From NCBI GenBank assembly GCA_032718475.1, contig JAUCBJ010007572.1, forward strand, positions 24,301 through 88,300: 64,000 nt of DNA, in the 5' to 3' direction. This document shows positions 9,870 through 22,014 of the stretch, piece by piece (position 1 is the first letter of the stretch; the number at the start of each line of letters is the position of its first letter). The DNA is from Nemertoderma westbladi (lineage: Eukaryota > Xenacoelomorpha > Nemertodermatida > Nemertodermatidae). The notes under the pieces are model-generated. The model made no database searches and was not told the origin of the DNA. It worked only from the letters and a program-made list of their open reading frames with translations. A program made the position numbers and the translations under genes.

Positions 9870-12800
9870 GTTAGTGTTACAGAGAAACTACACGACTTGG
9901 AAGAGAGAGCGGAGCTGTTAGACAAAACTAGGTTAGTGTTACAGAGAAACTGGAAGAGAGAGAGAGAGTTGATCTGTTAGACAAAAGCTAGGTTAGGGAT
10001 ACAGAGAAACTACACGACTTGGAAGAGAGAGCGGAGCTGTTAGACAAAACTAGGTTAGTGTTACAGAGAAACTGGAAGAGATAGAGAGAGTTGATCTGTT
10101 AGACAAAAGCTAGGTTAGGGATACAGAGAAACTACACGACTTGGAAGAGAGAGCGGAGCTGTTAGACAAAACTAGGTTAGTGTTACAGAGAAACTGGAAG
10201 AGTGAGAGAGTTGAACTGTTAGACAAAAGCTAGGTCAGTGTTACAGAGAAACTACACGACTTGGTAGAGAGAGCGGAACTGTTAGACAAAACCAGGTTAG
10301 TGTTACAGAGAAACTACACGACTTGGAAGAGAGAGCGGAACTGTTAGACAAAACTAGGTTAGTGTTACAGAGAAACTACACGACTTGGAAGAGAGAGCGG
10401 AGCTGTTAGACAAAACTAGGTTAGTGTTACAGAGAAACTGGAAGAGAGAGAGAGTTGATCTGTTAGACAAAAGCTAGGTCAGTGTTACAGAGAAACTAAA
10501 CGACTTGGAAGAGAGAGCGGAACTGTTAGACAAAACTAGGTTAGTGTTACAGAGAAACTACACGACTTGGAAGAGAGAGCGGAGCTGTTAGACAAAACTA
10601 GGTTAGTGTTACAGAGAAACTGGAAGAGTGAGAGAGTTGAGCTGTTAGTCAAAAGCTAGGTTAGGGTTACAGAGAAACTACACGACTTGGAAGAGAGAGC
10701 GGAGCTGTTAGACAAAACTAGGTTAGTGTTACAGAGAAACTACACGACTTGTAAGAGAGAGCGGAGCTGTTAGACAAAACTAGGTTAGTGTTACAGAGAA
10801 ACTGGAAGAGTGAGAGAGTTGATCTGTTAGACACAAGCTAGGTTAGGGTTACAGAGAAACTAAACGACTTGGAAGAGAGAGCGGAGCTGTTAGACAAAAC
10901 TAGGTTAGTGTTACAGAGAAACTACACGACTTGTAAGAGAGAGCGGAGCTGTTAGACAAAACTAGGTTAGTGTTACAGAGAAACTGGAAGAGTGAGAGAG
11001 TTGATCTGTTAGACACAAGCTAGGTTAGGGTTACAGAGAAACTAAACGACTTGGAAGAGAGAGCGGAGCTGTTAGACAAAACTAGGTTAGTGTTACAGAG
11101 AAACTGGAAGAGTGAGAGAGTTGATCTGTTAGACAAAAGCTAGGTTAGGGTTACAGAGAAACTGGAAGAGTGAGAGAGTTGATCTGTTAGACAAAAGCTA
11201 GGTCAGGGTTACAGAGAAACTACACGACTTGGAAGAGAGAGTTGAGCTGTTAGACAAAACCAGGTTAGTGTTACAGATAAACTGGAAGAGAGAGAGAGTT
11301 GATCTGTTAGACAAAAGCTAGGTCAGTGTTACAGAGAAACTACACGACTTGGAAGAGAGAGTTGAGCTGTTAGACAAAACCAGGTTAGTGTTACAGATAA
11401 ACTGGAAGAGAGAGAGAGTTGATCTGTTAGACAAAAGCTAGGTCAGTGTTACAGAGAAACTACACGACTTGGAAGAGAGAGTTGAGCTGTTAGACAAAAC
11501 CAGGTTAGTGTTACAGATAAACTGGAAGAGAGAGAGAGTTGATCTGTTAGACAAAAGCTAGGTCAGTGTTACAGAGAAACTACACGACTTGGAAGAGAGA
11601 GCGGAGCTGTTAGACAAAACCAGGTTAGTGTTACAGATAAACTGGAAGAGAGAGAGAGTTGATCTGTTAGACAAAAGCTAGGTCAGTGTTACAGAGAAAC
11701 TACACGACTTGGAAGAGAGAGTTGAGCTGTTAGACAAAACCAGGTTAGTGTTACAGATAAACTGGAAGAGAGAGAGAGTTGATCTGTTAGACAAAAGCTA
11801 GGTCAGTGTTACAGAGAAACTACACGACTTGGAAGAGAGAGCGGAGCTGTTAGACAAAACTAGGTTAGGGTTACAGAGAAACTGGGAGAGAGAGAGTTGA
11901 TCTGTTAGACAAAAGCTAGGTTAGGGTTACAGAGAAACTACACGACTTGGAAGAGAGAGCGGAGCTCTTAGACAAAACCAGGTTAGTGTTACAGATAAAC
12001 TGGAAGAGAGAGAGAGTTGATCTGTTAGACAAAAGCTAGGTTAGGGTTACAGAGAAACTACACGACTTGGAAGAGAGAGCGGAGCTCTTAGACAAAACCA
12101 GGTTAGTGTTACAGATAAACTGGAAGAGAGAGAGAGTTGATCTGTTAGACAAAAGCTAGGTTAGGGTTACAGAGAAACTACACGACTTGGAAGAGAGAGC
12201 GGAGCTGTTAGACAAAACTAGGTTAGGGTTACAGAGAAACTGGGAGAGAGAGAGTTGATCTGTTAGACAAAAGCTAGGTCAGTGTTACAGAGAAACTACA
12301 CGACTTGGAAGAGAGAGCGGAGCTGTTAGACAAAACCAGGTTAGTGTTACAGATAAACTGGAAGAGAGAGAGAGTTGATCTGTTAGACAAAAGCTAGGTC
12401 AGTGTTACAGAGAAACTACACGACTTGGAAGAGAGAGTTGAGCTGTTAGACAAAACCAGGTTAGTGTTACAGATAAACTGGAAGAGAGAGAGAGTTGATC
12501 TGTTAGACAAAAGCTAGGTCAGTGTTACAGAGAAACTACACGACTTGGAAGAGAGAGCGGAGCTGTTAGACAAAACTAGGTTAGGGTTACAGAGAAACTG
12601 GGAGAGAGAGAGTTGATCTGTTAGACAAAAGCTAGGTTAGGGTTACAGAGAAACTACACGACTTGGAAGAGAGAGCGGAGCTCTTAGACAAAACCAGGTT
12701 AGTGTTACAGATAAACTGGAAGAGAGAGAGAGTTGATCTGTTAGACAAAAGCTAGGTTAGGGTTACAGAGAAACTACACGACTTGGAAGAGAGAGCGGAG

Positions 12801-15800
12801 CTGCTAGACAAAACTAGGTTAGTGTTACAGAGAAACTACACGACTTGGTAGAGAGAGCGGAGCTGTTAGACAAAACTAGGTTAGTGTTACAGAGAAACTA
12901 CACGACTTGGAAGAGAGAGCGGAGCTGTTAGACAAAACTAGGTTAGTGTTACAGAGAAACTACACGACTTGGTAGAGAGAGCGGAGCTGTTAGACAAAAC
13001 TAGGTTAGTGTTACAGAGAAACTACACGACTTGTAAGAGGGAGCGGAGCTGTTAGACAAAACTAGGTTAGGGTTACAGAGAAACTGGGAGAGATAGAGAG
13101 AGTTGATCTGTTAGACAAAAGCTAGGTTAGGGATACAGAGAAACTACACGACTTGGAAGAGAGAGCGGAGCTGTTAGACAAAACTAGGTTAGGGTTACAG
13201 AGAAACTGGGAGAGAGAGAGTTGATCTGTTAGACAAAAGCTAGGTTAGGGTTACAGAGAAACTACACGACTTGGAAGAGAGAGCGGAGCTGCTAGACAAA
13301 ACTAGGTTAGTGTTACAGAGAAACTACACGACTTGGTAGAGAGAGCGGAGCTGTTAGACAAAACTAGGTTAGTGTTACAGAGAAACTACACGACTTGTAA
13401 GAGGGAGCGGAGCTGTTAGACAAAACTAGGTTAGGGTTACAGAGAAACTGGGAGAGAGAGAGTTGATCTGTTAGACAAAAGCTAGGTTAGGGTTACAGAG
13501 AAACTACACGACTTGGAAGAGAGAGCGGAGCTCTTAGACAAAACCAGGTTAGTGTTACAGATAAACTGGAAGAGAGAGAGAGTTGATCTGTTAGACAAAA
13601 GCTAGGTCAGTGTTACAGAGAAACTACACGACTTGGAAGAGAGAGTTGAGCTGTTAGACAAAACCAGGTTAGTGTTACAGATAAACTGGAAGAGAGAGAG
13701 AGTTGATCTGTTAGACAAAAGCTAGGTCAGTGTTACAGAGAAACTACACGACTTGGTAGAGAGAGCGGAGCTGTTAGACAAAACTAGGTTAGTGTTACAG
13801 AGAAACTACACGACTTGGTAGAGAGAGCGGAGCTGTTAGACAAAACTAGGTTAGTGTTACAGAGAAACTACACGACTTGGTAGAGAGAGCGGAGCTGTTA
13901 GACAAAACTAGGTTAGTGTTACAGAGAAACTACACGACTTGGAAGAGAGAGCGGAGCTGTTAGACAAAACTAGGTTAGTGTTACAGAGAAACTACACGAC
14001 TTGGTAGAGAGAGCGGAGCTGTTAGACAAAACTAGGTTAGTGTTACAGAGAAACTGGAAGAGCGAGAGAGTTGATCTGTTAGACAAAACTAGGTTAGTGT
14101 TACAGAGAAACTGGAAGAGTGAGAGAGTTGATCTGTTAGACAAAAGCTAGGTTAGGGATACAGAGAAACTGGAAGAGTGAGAGAGTTGATCTGTTAGACA
14201 AAAGCTAGGTTAGGGATACAGAGAAACTACGCGACTTGGTAGAGAGAGCGGAGCTGTTAGACAAAACTAGGTTAGTGTTACAGAGAAACTGGAAGAGCGA
14301 GAGAGTTGATCTGTTAGACAAAACTAGGTTAGTGTTACAGAGAAACTGGAAGAGTGAGAGAGTTGATCTGTTAGACAAAAGCTAGGTTAGGGATACAGAG
14401 AAACTGGAAGAGTGAGAGAGTTGATCTGTTAGACAAAAGCTAGGTTAGGGATACAGAGAAACTGGAAGAGTGAGAGAGTTGATCTGTTAGACAAAAGCTA
14501 GGTTAGGGTTACAGAGAAACTAAACGACTTGGAAGAGAGAGCGGAGCTGTTAGACAAAACTAGGTTAGTGTTACAGAGAAACTGGAAGAGTGAGAGAGTT
14601 GATCTGTTAGACAAAACTAGGTTAGTGTTACAGAGAAACTGGAAGAGTGAGAGAGTTGATCTGTTAGACAAAAGCTAGGTTAGGGATACAGAGAAACTGG
14701 AAGAGTGAGAGAGTTGATCTGTTAGACAAAAGCTAGGTTAGGGATACAGAGAAACTACGCGACTTGTAAGAGAGAGCGGAGCTCTTAGACAAAACCAGGT
14801 TAGTGTTACAAAGAAACTGGAAGAGAGAGAGAGTTGATCTGTTAGACAAAAGCTAGGTCAGTGTTACAGAGAAACTACACGACTTGGTAGAGAGAGCGGA
14901 GCTGTTAGACAAAACTAGGTTAGGGTTACAGAGAAACTGGGAGAGAGAGAGTTGATCTGTTAGACAAAAGCTAGGTTAGGGTTACAGAGAAACTACACGA
15001 CTTGGAAGAGAGAGCGGAGCTCTTAGACAAAACCAGGTTAGTGTTACAGAGAAACTGGAAGAGTGAGAGAGTTGATCTGTTAGACAAAAGCTAGGTTAGG
15101 GATACAGAGAAACTACACGACTTGGAAGAGAGAGCGAGCTCTTAGACAAAACCAGGTTAGTGTTACAGAGAAACTGGAAGAGTGAGAGAGTTGATCTGTT
15201 AGACAAAAGCTAGGTTAGGGTTACAGAGAAACTACACGACCTGGAAGAGAGAGCGGAGCTCTTAGACAAAACCAGGTTAGTGTTACAGAGAAACTGGAAG
15301 AGAGAGAGAGTTGATCTGTTAGACAAAAGCTATGTCAGTGTTACAGAGAAACTACACGACTTGGTAGAGAGAGCGGAGCTGTTAGACAAAACTAGGTTAG
15401 TGTTACAGAGAAACTGGAAGAGAGAGAGAGTTGATCTGTTAGACAAAAGCTATGTCAGTGTTACAGAGAAACTACACGACTTGGTAGAGAGAGCGGAGCT
15501 GTTAGACAAAACTAGGTTAGTGTTACAGAGAAACTGGAAGAGTGAGAGAGTTGATCTGTTAGACAAAAGCTAGGTTAGGGAGACAGAGAAACTACGCGAC
15601 TTGTAAGAGAGAGCGGAGCTCTTAGACAAAACCAGGTTAGTGTTACAGAGAAACTGGAAGAGAGAGAGAGAGTTGATCTGTTAGACAAAAGCTAGGTTAG
15701 GGATACAGAGAAACTACACGACTTGGTAGAGAGAGCGGAGCTGTTAGACAAAACTAGGTTTGTGTTACAGAGAAACTGGAGGAGTGAGAGAGTTGATCTG

Positions 15801-17925
15801 TTAGACAAAAGCTAGGTTAGGGATACAGAGAAACTACACGACTTGGAAGGGAGAGCGGAGCTCTTAGACAAAACCAGGTTAGTGTTACAGAGAAACTACA
15901 CGACTTGTAAGAGGGAGCGGAGCTGTTAGACAAAACTAGGTTAGTGTTACAGAGAAACTGGAAGAGAGAGAGAGTTGATCTGTTAGACAAAAGCTAGGTC
16001 AGTGTTACAGAGAAACTACACGACTTGGTAGAGAGAGCGGAGCTGTTAGACAAAACCAGGTTAGTGTTACAGAGAAATTACACGACTTGGAAGAGAGAGC
16101 GGAGCTGTTAGACAAAACTAGGTTAGTGTTACAGAGAAACTGGAAGAGTGAGAGAGTTGAGCTGTTAGACAAAAGCTAGGTCAGTGTTACAGAGAAACTA
16201 CACGACTTGGTAGAGAGAGCGGAGCTGTTAGACAAAACTAGGTTAGTGTTACAGAGAAACTGGAAGAGTGAGAGAGTTGAGCTGTTAGACAAAAGCTAGG
16301 TCAGTGTTACAGAGAAACTACACGACTTGGTAGAGAGAGCGGAGCTGTTAGACAAAACCAGGTTAGTGTTACAGAGAAACTGGAAGAGAGAGAGAGTTGA
16401 GCTGTTAGACAAAAGCTAGGTCAGTGTTACAGAGAAACTACACGACTTGGTAGAGAGAGCGGAGCTGTTAGACAAAACTAGGTTAGTGTTACAGAGAAAC
16501 TGGAAGAGTGAGAGAGTTGAGCTGTTAGACAAAAGCTAGGTCAGTGTTACAGAGAAACTACACGACTTGGTAGAGAGAGCGGAGCTGTTAGACAAAACTA
16601 GGTTAGTGTTACAGAGAAACTACACGACTTGGTAGAGAGAGCGGAGCTGTTAGACAAAACTAGGTTAGTGTTACAGAGAAACTACACGACTTGGTAGAGA
16701 GAGCGGAGCTGTTAGACAAAACTAGGTTAGTGTTACAGAGAAACTGGAAGAGTGAGAGAGTTGAACTGTTAGACAAAAGCTAGGTCAGGGTTACAGAGAA
16801 ACTACACGACTTGGAAGAGAGAGCGGAGCTGTTAGACAAAACTAGGTTAGGGTTACAGAGAAACTAAACGACTTGGTAGAGAGAGCGGAGCTGTTAGACA
16901 AAACTAGGTTAGTGTTACAGAGAAACTGGAAGAGTGAGAGAGTTGAACTGTTAGACAAAAGCTAGGTCAGGGTTACAGAGAAACTACACGACTTGGAAGA
17001 GAGAGCGGAGCTGTTAGACAAAACTAGGTTAGTGTTACAGAGAAACTGGAAGAGTGAGAGAGTTGAACTGTTAGACAAAAGCTAGGTCAGGGTTACAGAG
17101 AAACTACACGACTTGGAAGAGAGAGCGGAGCTGTTAGACAAAACCAGGTTAGTGTTACAGAGAAACTGGAAGAGTGAGAGAGTTGATCTGTTAGACAAAA
17201 GCTAGGTCAGGGTTACAGAGAAACTAAACGACTTGTAAGAGAGAGCGGAGCTGTTAGACAAAACCAGGTTAGTGTTACAGAGAAACTGGAAGAGTGAGAG
17301 AGTTGAACTGTTAGACAAAAGCTAGGTCAGGGTTACAGAGAAACTACACGACTTGGAAGAGAGAGCGGAGCTGTTAGACAAAACCAGGTTAGTGTTACAG
17401 AGAAACTGGAAGAGTGAGAGAGTTGATCTGTTAGACAAAAGCTAGGTTAGGGTTACAGAGAAACTACACGACTTGGAAGAGAGAGCGGAGCTGTTAGACA
17501 AAACTAGGTTAGTGTTACAGAGAAACTGGAAGAGTGAGAGAGTTGATCTGTTAGACAAAAGCTAGGTCAGTGTTACAGAGAAACTGGAAGAGTGAGAGAG
17601 TTGATCTGTTAGACAAAAGCTAGGTCAGTGTTACAGAGAAACTGGAAGAGTGAGAGAGTTGATCTGTTAGACAAAAGCTAGGTCAGTGTTACAGAGAAAC
17701 TACACGACTTGGTAGAGAGAGCGGAGCTGTTAGACAAAACTAGGTTAGTGTTACAGAGAAACTGGAAGAGTGAGAGAGTTGATCTGTTAGACAAAAGCTA
17801 GGTCAGGGTTACAGAGAAACTAAACGACTTGTAAGAGAGAGAGCGGAGCTGCTAGACAAAATTAGGTCAGTGTTACAGAGAACCTTCTCAATTTGGAAGA
17901 AGTTGTTGGATAAAACTATAGATTA
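9819..17925 (+). repeat. ~8 kb array derived from the RTF1 exon end and its 5' splice site
   Basis: Roughly 130 units descend from the exon end (GAGAAACTACACGACTTGG ... GACAAAACTAG|GTTAGTGTTAC). Type A is ~62 bp and keeps the exon words. Type B is ~58 bp: it lacks TACACGACTT, has GAGAGAGTTGATCTG in place of the GCGGAGCTG segment, and reads AAAAGCTAGGTTAGGG or GGTCAGTG. A and B often alternate as a ~120 bp higher-order unit; runs of A or B alone also occur. Almost every unit keeps AG|GTTAGT, AG|GTTAGG or AG|GTCAGT at the homologous place, and TTACAG follows 11-13 bases later. Stops such as AGC-TAG close the frame, except locally at 15280-15570 where TAG has become TAT. The last units are degenerate. 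Confidence 0.95.
15280..15573 (+). other. Locally open frame inside the exon-derived array
   Basis: Two successive A+B units carry TAT in place of TAG, so ~97 codons stay open and read as alternating [14 protein letters not shown] and NWKRERVDLLDKS coiled-coil-like repeats. The frame is the ancestral RTF1 frame in the A part. It has no start context of its own. I regard it as chance openness from the 120 bp periodicity, not as a separate gene. Confidence 0.6.
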
Positions 17926-18158
17926 GATCGTTAGTTCGGTGAAGCCGATTTTTGGCGGCTATTTGTGATTGGTTATAATGATTGACCCCGTAATATTGGC
18001 TTACTCCCTTCTGCGAGAGAGTGATATATATCCCAAAGTTTGCGAAAAATATACGTATATTTTTACTAACATGACATTAAATTAAAAAAATATTGCACTT
18101 TTTGTCCATCTGGTGCGCCTTGAGATAACTTACGTCATTAATATATTATCAAATTATG
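17926..18158. other. Intron sequence between array and palindrome
   Basis: AT-rich, no coding potential and no repeat structure recognised. Confidence 0.5.
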
Positions 18159-18288
18159 TAATGTATATCAGTGGGCAGTTGTAGAAAGGCATATCTATAT
18201 CTTTATAGTTTGTTGTAATTTGATCAAATTACAACAAACTATAAAGATATAGATATGCCTTTCTACAACTGCCCACTGATATACATTA
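18159..18288. repeat. Perfect 130 bp palindrome without spacer
   Basis: Two 65 bp arms, centred between 18223 and 18224 on TTTGATCAAA, are perfect complements with no unpaired centre. The outer words are TGTATATCAGTGGGCAGTTG and its reverse complement. Perfect identity implies recent origin or ongoing correction. It could also be an assembly or library foldback artefact. Confidence 0.9.
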
Positions 18289-18289
18289 A

Positions 18290-18380
18290 GCAGAGCTTTA
18301 TACGACGGGTGACTTTATACGACGGGTGACTTTATACGACGGGTGACTTAATACGACGGGTGACTTTATACTTTGGGTGG
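18290..18380 (+). repeat. 17 bp tandem repeat, ~4-5 copies
   Basis: The unit TTTATACGACGGGTGAC is repeated four times with one T-to-A change, then decays into ACTTTATACTTTGGGTGGG. It lies directly next to the palindrome. Confidence 0.85.
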
Positions 18381-19072
18381 GTTTTTTCGACGGTTCCTGC
18401 AGTGTCCGTATGCTACAGCATGTGGTAGGCCCTTTACCGGTGGTACACCCTCCAAAGGTCGACATCAAATTACTTGCACTTCACTTACAAGATCGATCCA
18501 GTAGATGTATTTTTAGTTCTATGTTGGGGAACCATCGGTGATATTATATTAATATAAAATTGAAATTGTTAATTGACATCAAATAAGGGTAAAATAAATC
18601 TGCATAATTAATTAAACATTACCTGTAAAAACAAGATAAGCCCATTATAGTTATAGCTAATGCACCAAAGAAAGTGAGACAGTTAGTTATGCTGTAGTCC
18701 GGGAACTACACTTAATAATACTGAATATAGGCCATTTAATTCCGATTGATGTTTAATTAAATATATCGTCGAAGTCAGATTTAAGTTATTATCACAGGAA
18801 ATTGAGAGTCTGTAATTAATTGTGTTATCTTTAATTCCAGTAAATTAATTATTGATGTGCTAGATAATTTTGTTATGAACTGTTATGTGCTGAATTCATT
18901 AAGTTAGTAATTTTATTCAATCGAGTTCAAACAGCTGACACAAGGTTGCAATCTTTCCATTATCAATACAATATGTGATGAATCAGCTGTACAACTTTAT
19001 AGTCTCTATTCATTGTTAGTTCGGGATGGTCCTATTCCTCTAACAGTTTGTGGTTTTTGTATTTATTTGAAT
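18381..19072. other. Upstream region of the nested protease gene
   Basis: AT-rich DNA with no open frame of note. It must contain the promoter of the protease at 19073 if that gene is transcribed independently. I see no convincing TATA box or initiator to assign. Confidence 0.4.
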
Positions 19073-20671
19073 ATGGAACATCACGGACGTCTAATGCTGG
19101 TTCTGTTTCTTATCGCTGTTGCTTGGATACAGCCCATCCAATCATGGTTCACCTCTTGGGGTTGGTGCTTCACCCACCGTTGTTCGGACACCGGGGACTG
19201 CCTCCCATCCGGGTTGCTATGCGACGGTCATGTGCATTGCCGCGATTGGTCTGACGAGTCTGCTCCCCAGTGCCCCGGGTCACGCCCCCTGGTGGACGCG
19301 TGCCTTCCCGGTTGGACGCAGTGCGGTGACAGTCGCTTGTGCGTCCGCGATACGTGGCTCTGCGACGGCGAGTTGGACTGTATCCATGGTGACCCGGATG
19401 ACGTCACGGACGAGTTGGAATGCGACTTCCGGTGTCGGGACGGTTCGGGGGTCGTCCCGTACTACTGGCACTGCGACGGGGAGGCGGACTGTCGGGACGG
19501 GAGCGACGAATTGGAGTCTGTCTGCTCGGACTGCGGGGTGTGGCCGGGGCTACGGCAGTGCGGCGCCCAGCCGGTCTGCATCCCCGAGGAGTTCTGGTGC
19601 GACGGCGTTCCCGACTGTCCGCTAGGGGGCGCTGAGGACGAGACGGAATGCGGCCGGACTTCCTTGTCCTCCGCGTGGTCGGAGTGGGGACCCTGGAGTC
19701 AGTGCGACGCGTGTCGCCATAGCAACCGTACGCGGGAGCGCGACTGCTCTCTGGGGGCCGGGCGTTGCGAGGGGTCGGCGGTAGAGGCGGCGGCGTGTCG
19801 CCACTCGAGTTTCGACTGCCACCCCGAGTCGGGGAACGCCGGAGGCTGCGGGGTCAGGTACACGGTGGGACTCGGTAAGCGAATCATAGGGGGCGACGAG
19901 GTAACCCTGGAGACGGAGTGGCCGTTCGGTTGCCAACTAGTCTACCATCCGGACGAGGATAAATCCTACGAGATTGTTCTGTGTAGTGCCTCTGTTCTCG
20001 CTCCCTATTACCTAATCACCGCGGCTCATTGCTTCGTTCCCAAGGAGACCGCGGACCCGTCCGTCTGGCGGGTCCGTTGCGGTAAGGCGGAGTCCTCCGT
20101 TATGTTGGATTCCCCCGGGCAGGTCTACACGACCATCGAGGAGGTCCACACCCACGAGAAGTACGAGGTGGACACCGGGGAATTCGATTTCGCGGTGCTC
20201 AAACTCGCCGACCCCGTGATGGACGTTGATTGGGCGACGGTTGCTGTTACCCGGGAAACCGTGGTAACACCGGCGTGTTTGCCCAATCAGGGTGATGATA
20301 TGTTCCCCGAGGGTAGTTTCTGCTATGTGATTGGTTGGGGGGTTACCAAGGAGGATGCTGAACGCAGACCGGAGTATCTCCACAGTCTGTTCGCCCCGGT
20401 TCTGTCCACTCAGCTGTGTAACGGTCCGCGGGCTTACAACAAGGCGGTAGACCCGGTTAGTATGATGTGCGCCGGGTACATCGAGGGGGGGAAGGACGCG
20501 TGTCAGGGGGACAGTGGGGGGCCGTTGTACTGTAAAGCGAAGCGGGACGGGCGTTGGTATCTGGCGGGGGTTGTCAGCTGGGGGGACGGGTGCGCGAAAC
20601 CATTCCATCCAGGGGTTTACGCGAAAATATCGGTGGCAAGGAACTGGATAAAATCTATCGCCGGTGTTTAA
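19073..20671 (+). CDS. Secreted LDLa-TSP1-trypsin serine protease, single exon, nested in RTF1 intron
   Basis: Predicted extracellular trypsin-like protease, 532 aa from the ATG at 19073. That start is chosen because a classic signal peptide follows at once (MEHHGRLMLVLFLIAVAWIQ). Four LDL receptor class A modules lie at about 32-67, 77-117, 117-151 (one Cys short) and 154-193. A thrombospondin type 1 repeat lies at 201-249 (WSEWGPWSQC). The peptidase S1 domain spans 270-532, with activation cleavage after Arg270 (GKR|IIGG). The catalytic triad is His319 (TAAHC), Asp372 (DFAV) and Ser481 (GDSGGP). Asp475 at the S1 pocket base predicts cleavage after Lys/Arg. The modular layout resembles enteropeptidase- or hemolymph-type proteases, but no one-to-one orthologue is evident. 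It is intronless and GC-rich within AT-rich intron DNA, on the same strand as RTF1. Confidence 0.93.
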   Translation: MEHHGRLMLVLFLIAVAWIQPIQSWFTSWGWCFTHRCSDTGDCLPSGLLCDGHVHCRDWSDESAPQCPGSRPLVDACLPGWTQCGDSRLCVRDTWLCDGELDCIHGDPDDVTDELECDFRCRDGSGVVPYYWHCDGEADCRDGSDELESVCSDCGVWPGLRQCGAQPVCIPEEFWCDGVPDCPLGGAEDETECGRTSLSSAWSEWGPWSQCDACRHSNRTRERDCSLGAGRCEGSAVEAAACRHSSFDCHPESGNAGGCGVRYTVGLGKRIIGGDEVTLETEWPFGCQLVYHPDEDKSYEIVLCSASVLAPYYLITAAHCFVPKETADPSVWRVRCGKAESSVMLDSPGQVYTTIEEVHTHEKYEVDTGEFDFAVLKLADPVMDVDWATVAVTRETVVTPACLPNQGDDMFPEGSFCYVIGWGVTKEDAERRPEYLHSLFAPVLSTQLCNGPRAYNKAVDPVSMMCAGYIEGGKDACQGDSGGPLYCKAKRDGRWYLAGVVSWGDGCAKPFHPGVYAKISVARNWIKSIAGV

Positions 20672-20884
20672 ATGTTCATGTTGGCCGAATTTAAGTCTAC
20701 TTAATACACTGTACTTAATACCATAGTATCAGTACTTGTTTACTTAATGCTCTTTACTTAATAACTCAGTACTTGTTTACAAAGTAATACTCTGTACTTG
20801 TTTACTTACAACTCTTGTCAACTTTTTCACGCTCATTTTAGTATATAATTTATGAACTTAGATTCGAATTATGTTGTAATAACT

Positions 20885-21065
20885 ATTTATATATTTTATG
20901 TAAAGTAGTACTCTACATTGGGCTGATCAGTTTGCTGATCAGTGAACATTGTGCGTGCCGAACGTAGTGAGTTAGTGAACATAATGCCACGAGATTAGAA
21001 CATTGTAATAAAAGAATTTACAGTCATTATGTGTTTATTTTTATTCCAAAATTGTAACGTTAGGA
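20885..21065. repeat. Dispersed hairpin-type repeat, copy 1
   Basis: Shares GTAAAGTAGTACTCTACA, GAACGTAGTGAGTTAGTGAA, CCACGAGATTAGAACATTGTA and TTTTATTCCAAAATTGTAAC with segments at 21715-21835 and 27973-28140. An internal TGATCAG...CTGATCA inverted repeat is visible. This looks like a terminus of a non-autonomous DNA transposon. Confidence 0.65.
21007..21012 (+). promoter_or_regulatory. Possible polyadenylation signal AATAAA for the nested protease
   Basis: AATAAA lies 336 bp downstream of the protease stop codon. It falls inside a dispersed repeat, so its use is uncertain. Confidence 0.35.
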
Positions 21066-21714
21066 AACTGTTAATTTTATACCATTAACCAACCCAAACT
21101 CAGGTCAAAAAAAGCTCATACAAAAACATTAGTATGAAAATTTCATCTACGCAACCCATATAAAATAAATATATTGAACTTTTGAAGGCAGTGCCATCGG
21201 TACGTGTACCGGTACACAGCAGGCAGTTACTAATGTTTCAGTTGTGCCTGTCTGGCATTGTGTAGCATTTCATATTGCTCTTGTTTACTGTCTTTGACAA
21301 CGTAAATATACCACAGTTAAAATACTATTGTGTTTGAGTCGTCGCGCGACTTTAAGACTTTAAATAATGTTACAATTTCGGAACAAATGTCAATTTATTT
21401 ATTATCCCCAATATTTTTGTAATACTTTTGCAGAATAATTTCCATCTATTCCGTGTATTTTCTATAAAAGTATGTTCAGTGTGTTTTATACAATGAACGT
21501 TTATTGCAGATAGACACGGTGTATGTTTAATGTTATTATAAGTACATAACGAAATACTTATTCTGAATATCCATTTTCACTACGGGGTTGGTTTTTGGGA
21601 CAGTTTTTTTTTAAACCGAGTAGTAATTTGTTACTAATAACTATATTTATTAAATCTTGCAAATTTTGTGTGAAATCGCACAAGTGTGCCAAATGGTGTG
21701 TTATACAACATGAA
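21066..21714. other. Intron sequence, nothing recognised
   Basis: AT-rich intron DNA. A short GGTACGTGTACCGGTACAC inverted-repeat-like patch lies near 21199. No coding signal. Confidence 0.4.
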
Positions 21715-21835
21715 CGCACTTAATGGGCTAGTCAGCCTCGAGGTCAGAACACCATAAAGTACTTTACAACAAGAACAGTATGACGTATGTAGTTTTATTC
21801 TGACAATGTACCATTACGAAACAAAAATAGTCAAC
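21715..21835. repeat. Dispersed hairpin-type repeat, copy 2
   Basis: Contains GAGGTCAGAACACCATAAAG, TACTTTACAACAAGAACAGT and GTATGTAGTTTTATTC, matching the right half of the element at 28060-28140. Confidence 0.6.
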
Positions 21836-22014
21836 TATTTCCATCGAAACAACTCTTGCCACATATATCCAGACATATAAACACGTACACCACCACGTAC
21901 GTTATGACCTGACCACGCATAAACCTGTTATTGTTATTATTCACAATACTCACTCAACGTGCCGTTAGTCAGTTCGTTATTATAGTAATAATTTAATTTT
22001 AATTTTTATTTTAG

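Noticed and set aside
19013-19072. Longer protease start 20 residues upstream
   Set aside because: It needs a TTG start and would bury the signal peptide; the ATG at 19073 directly precedes a normal signal sequence.
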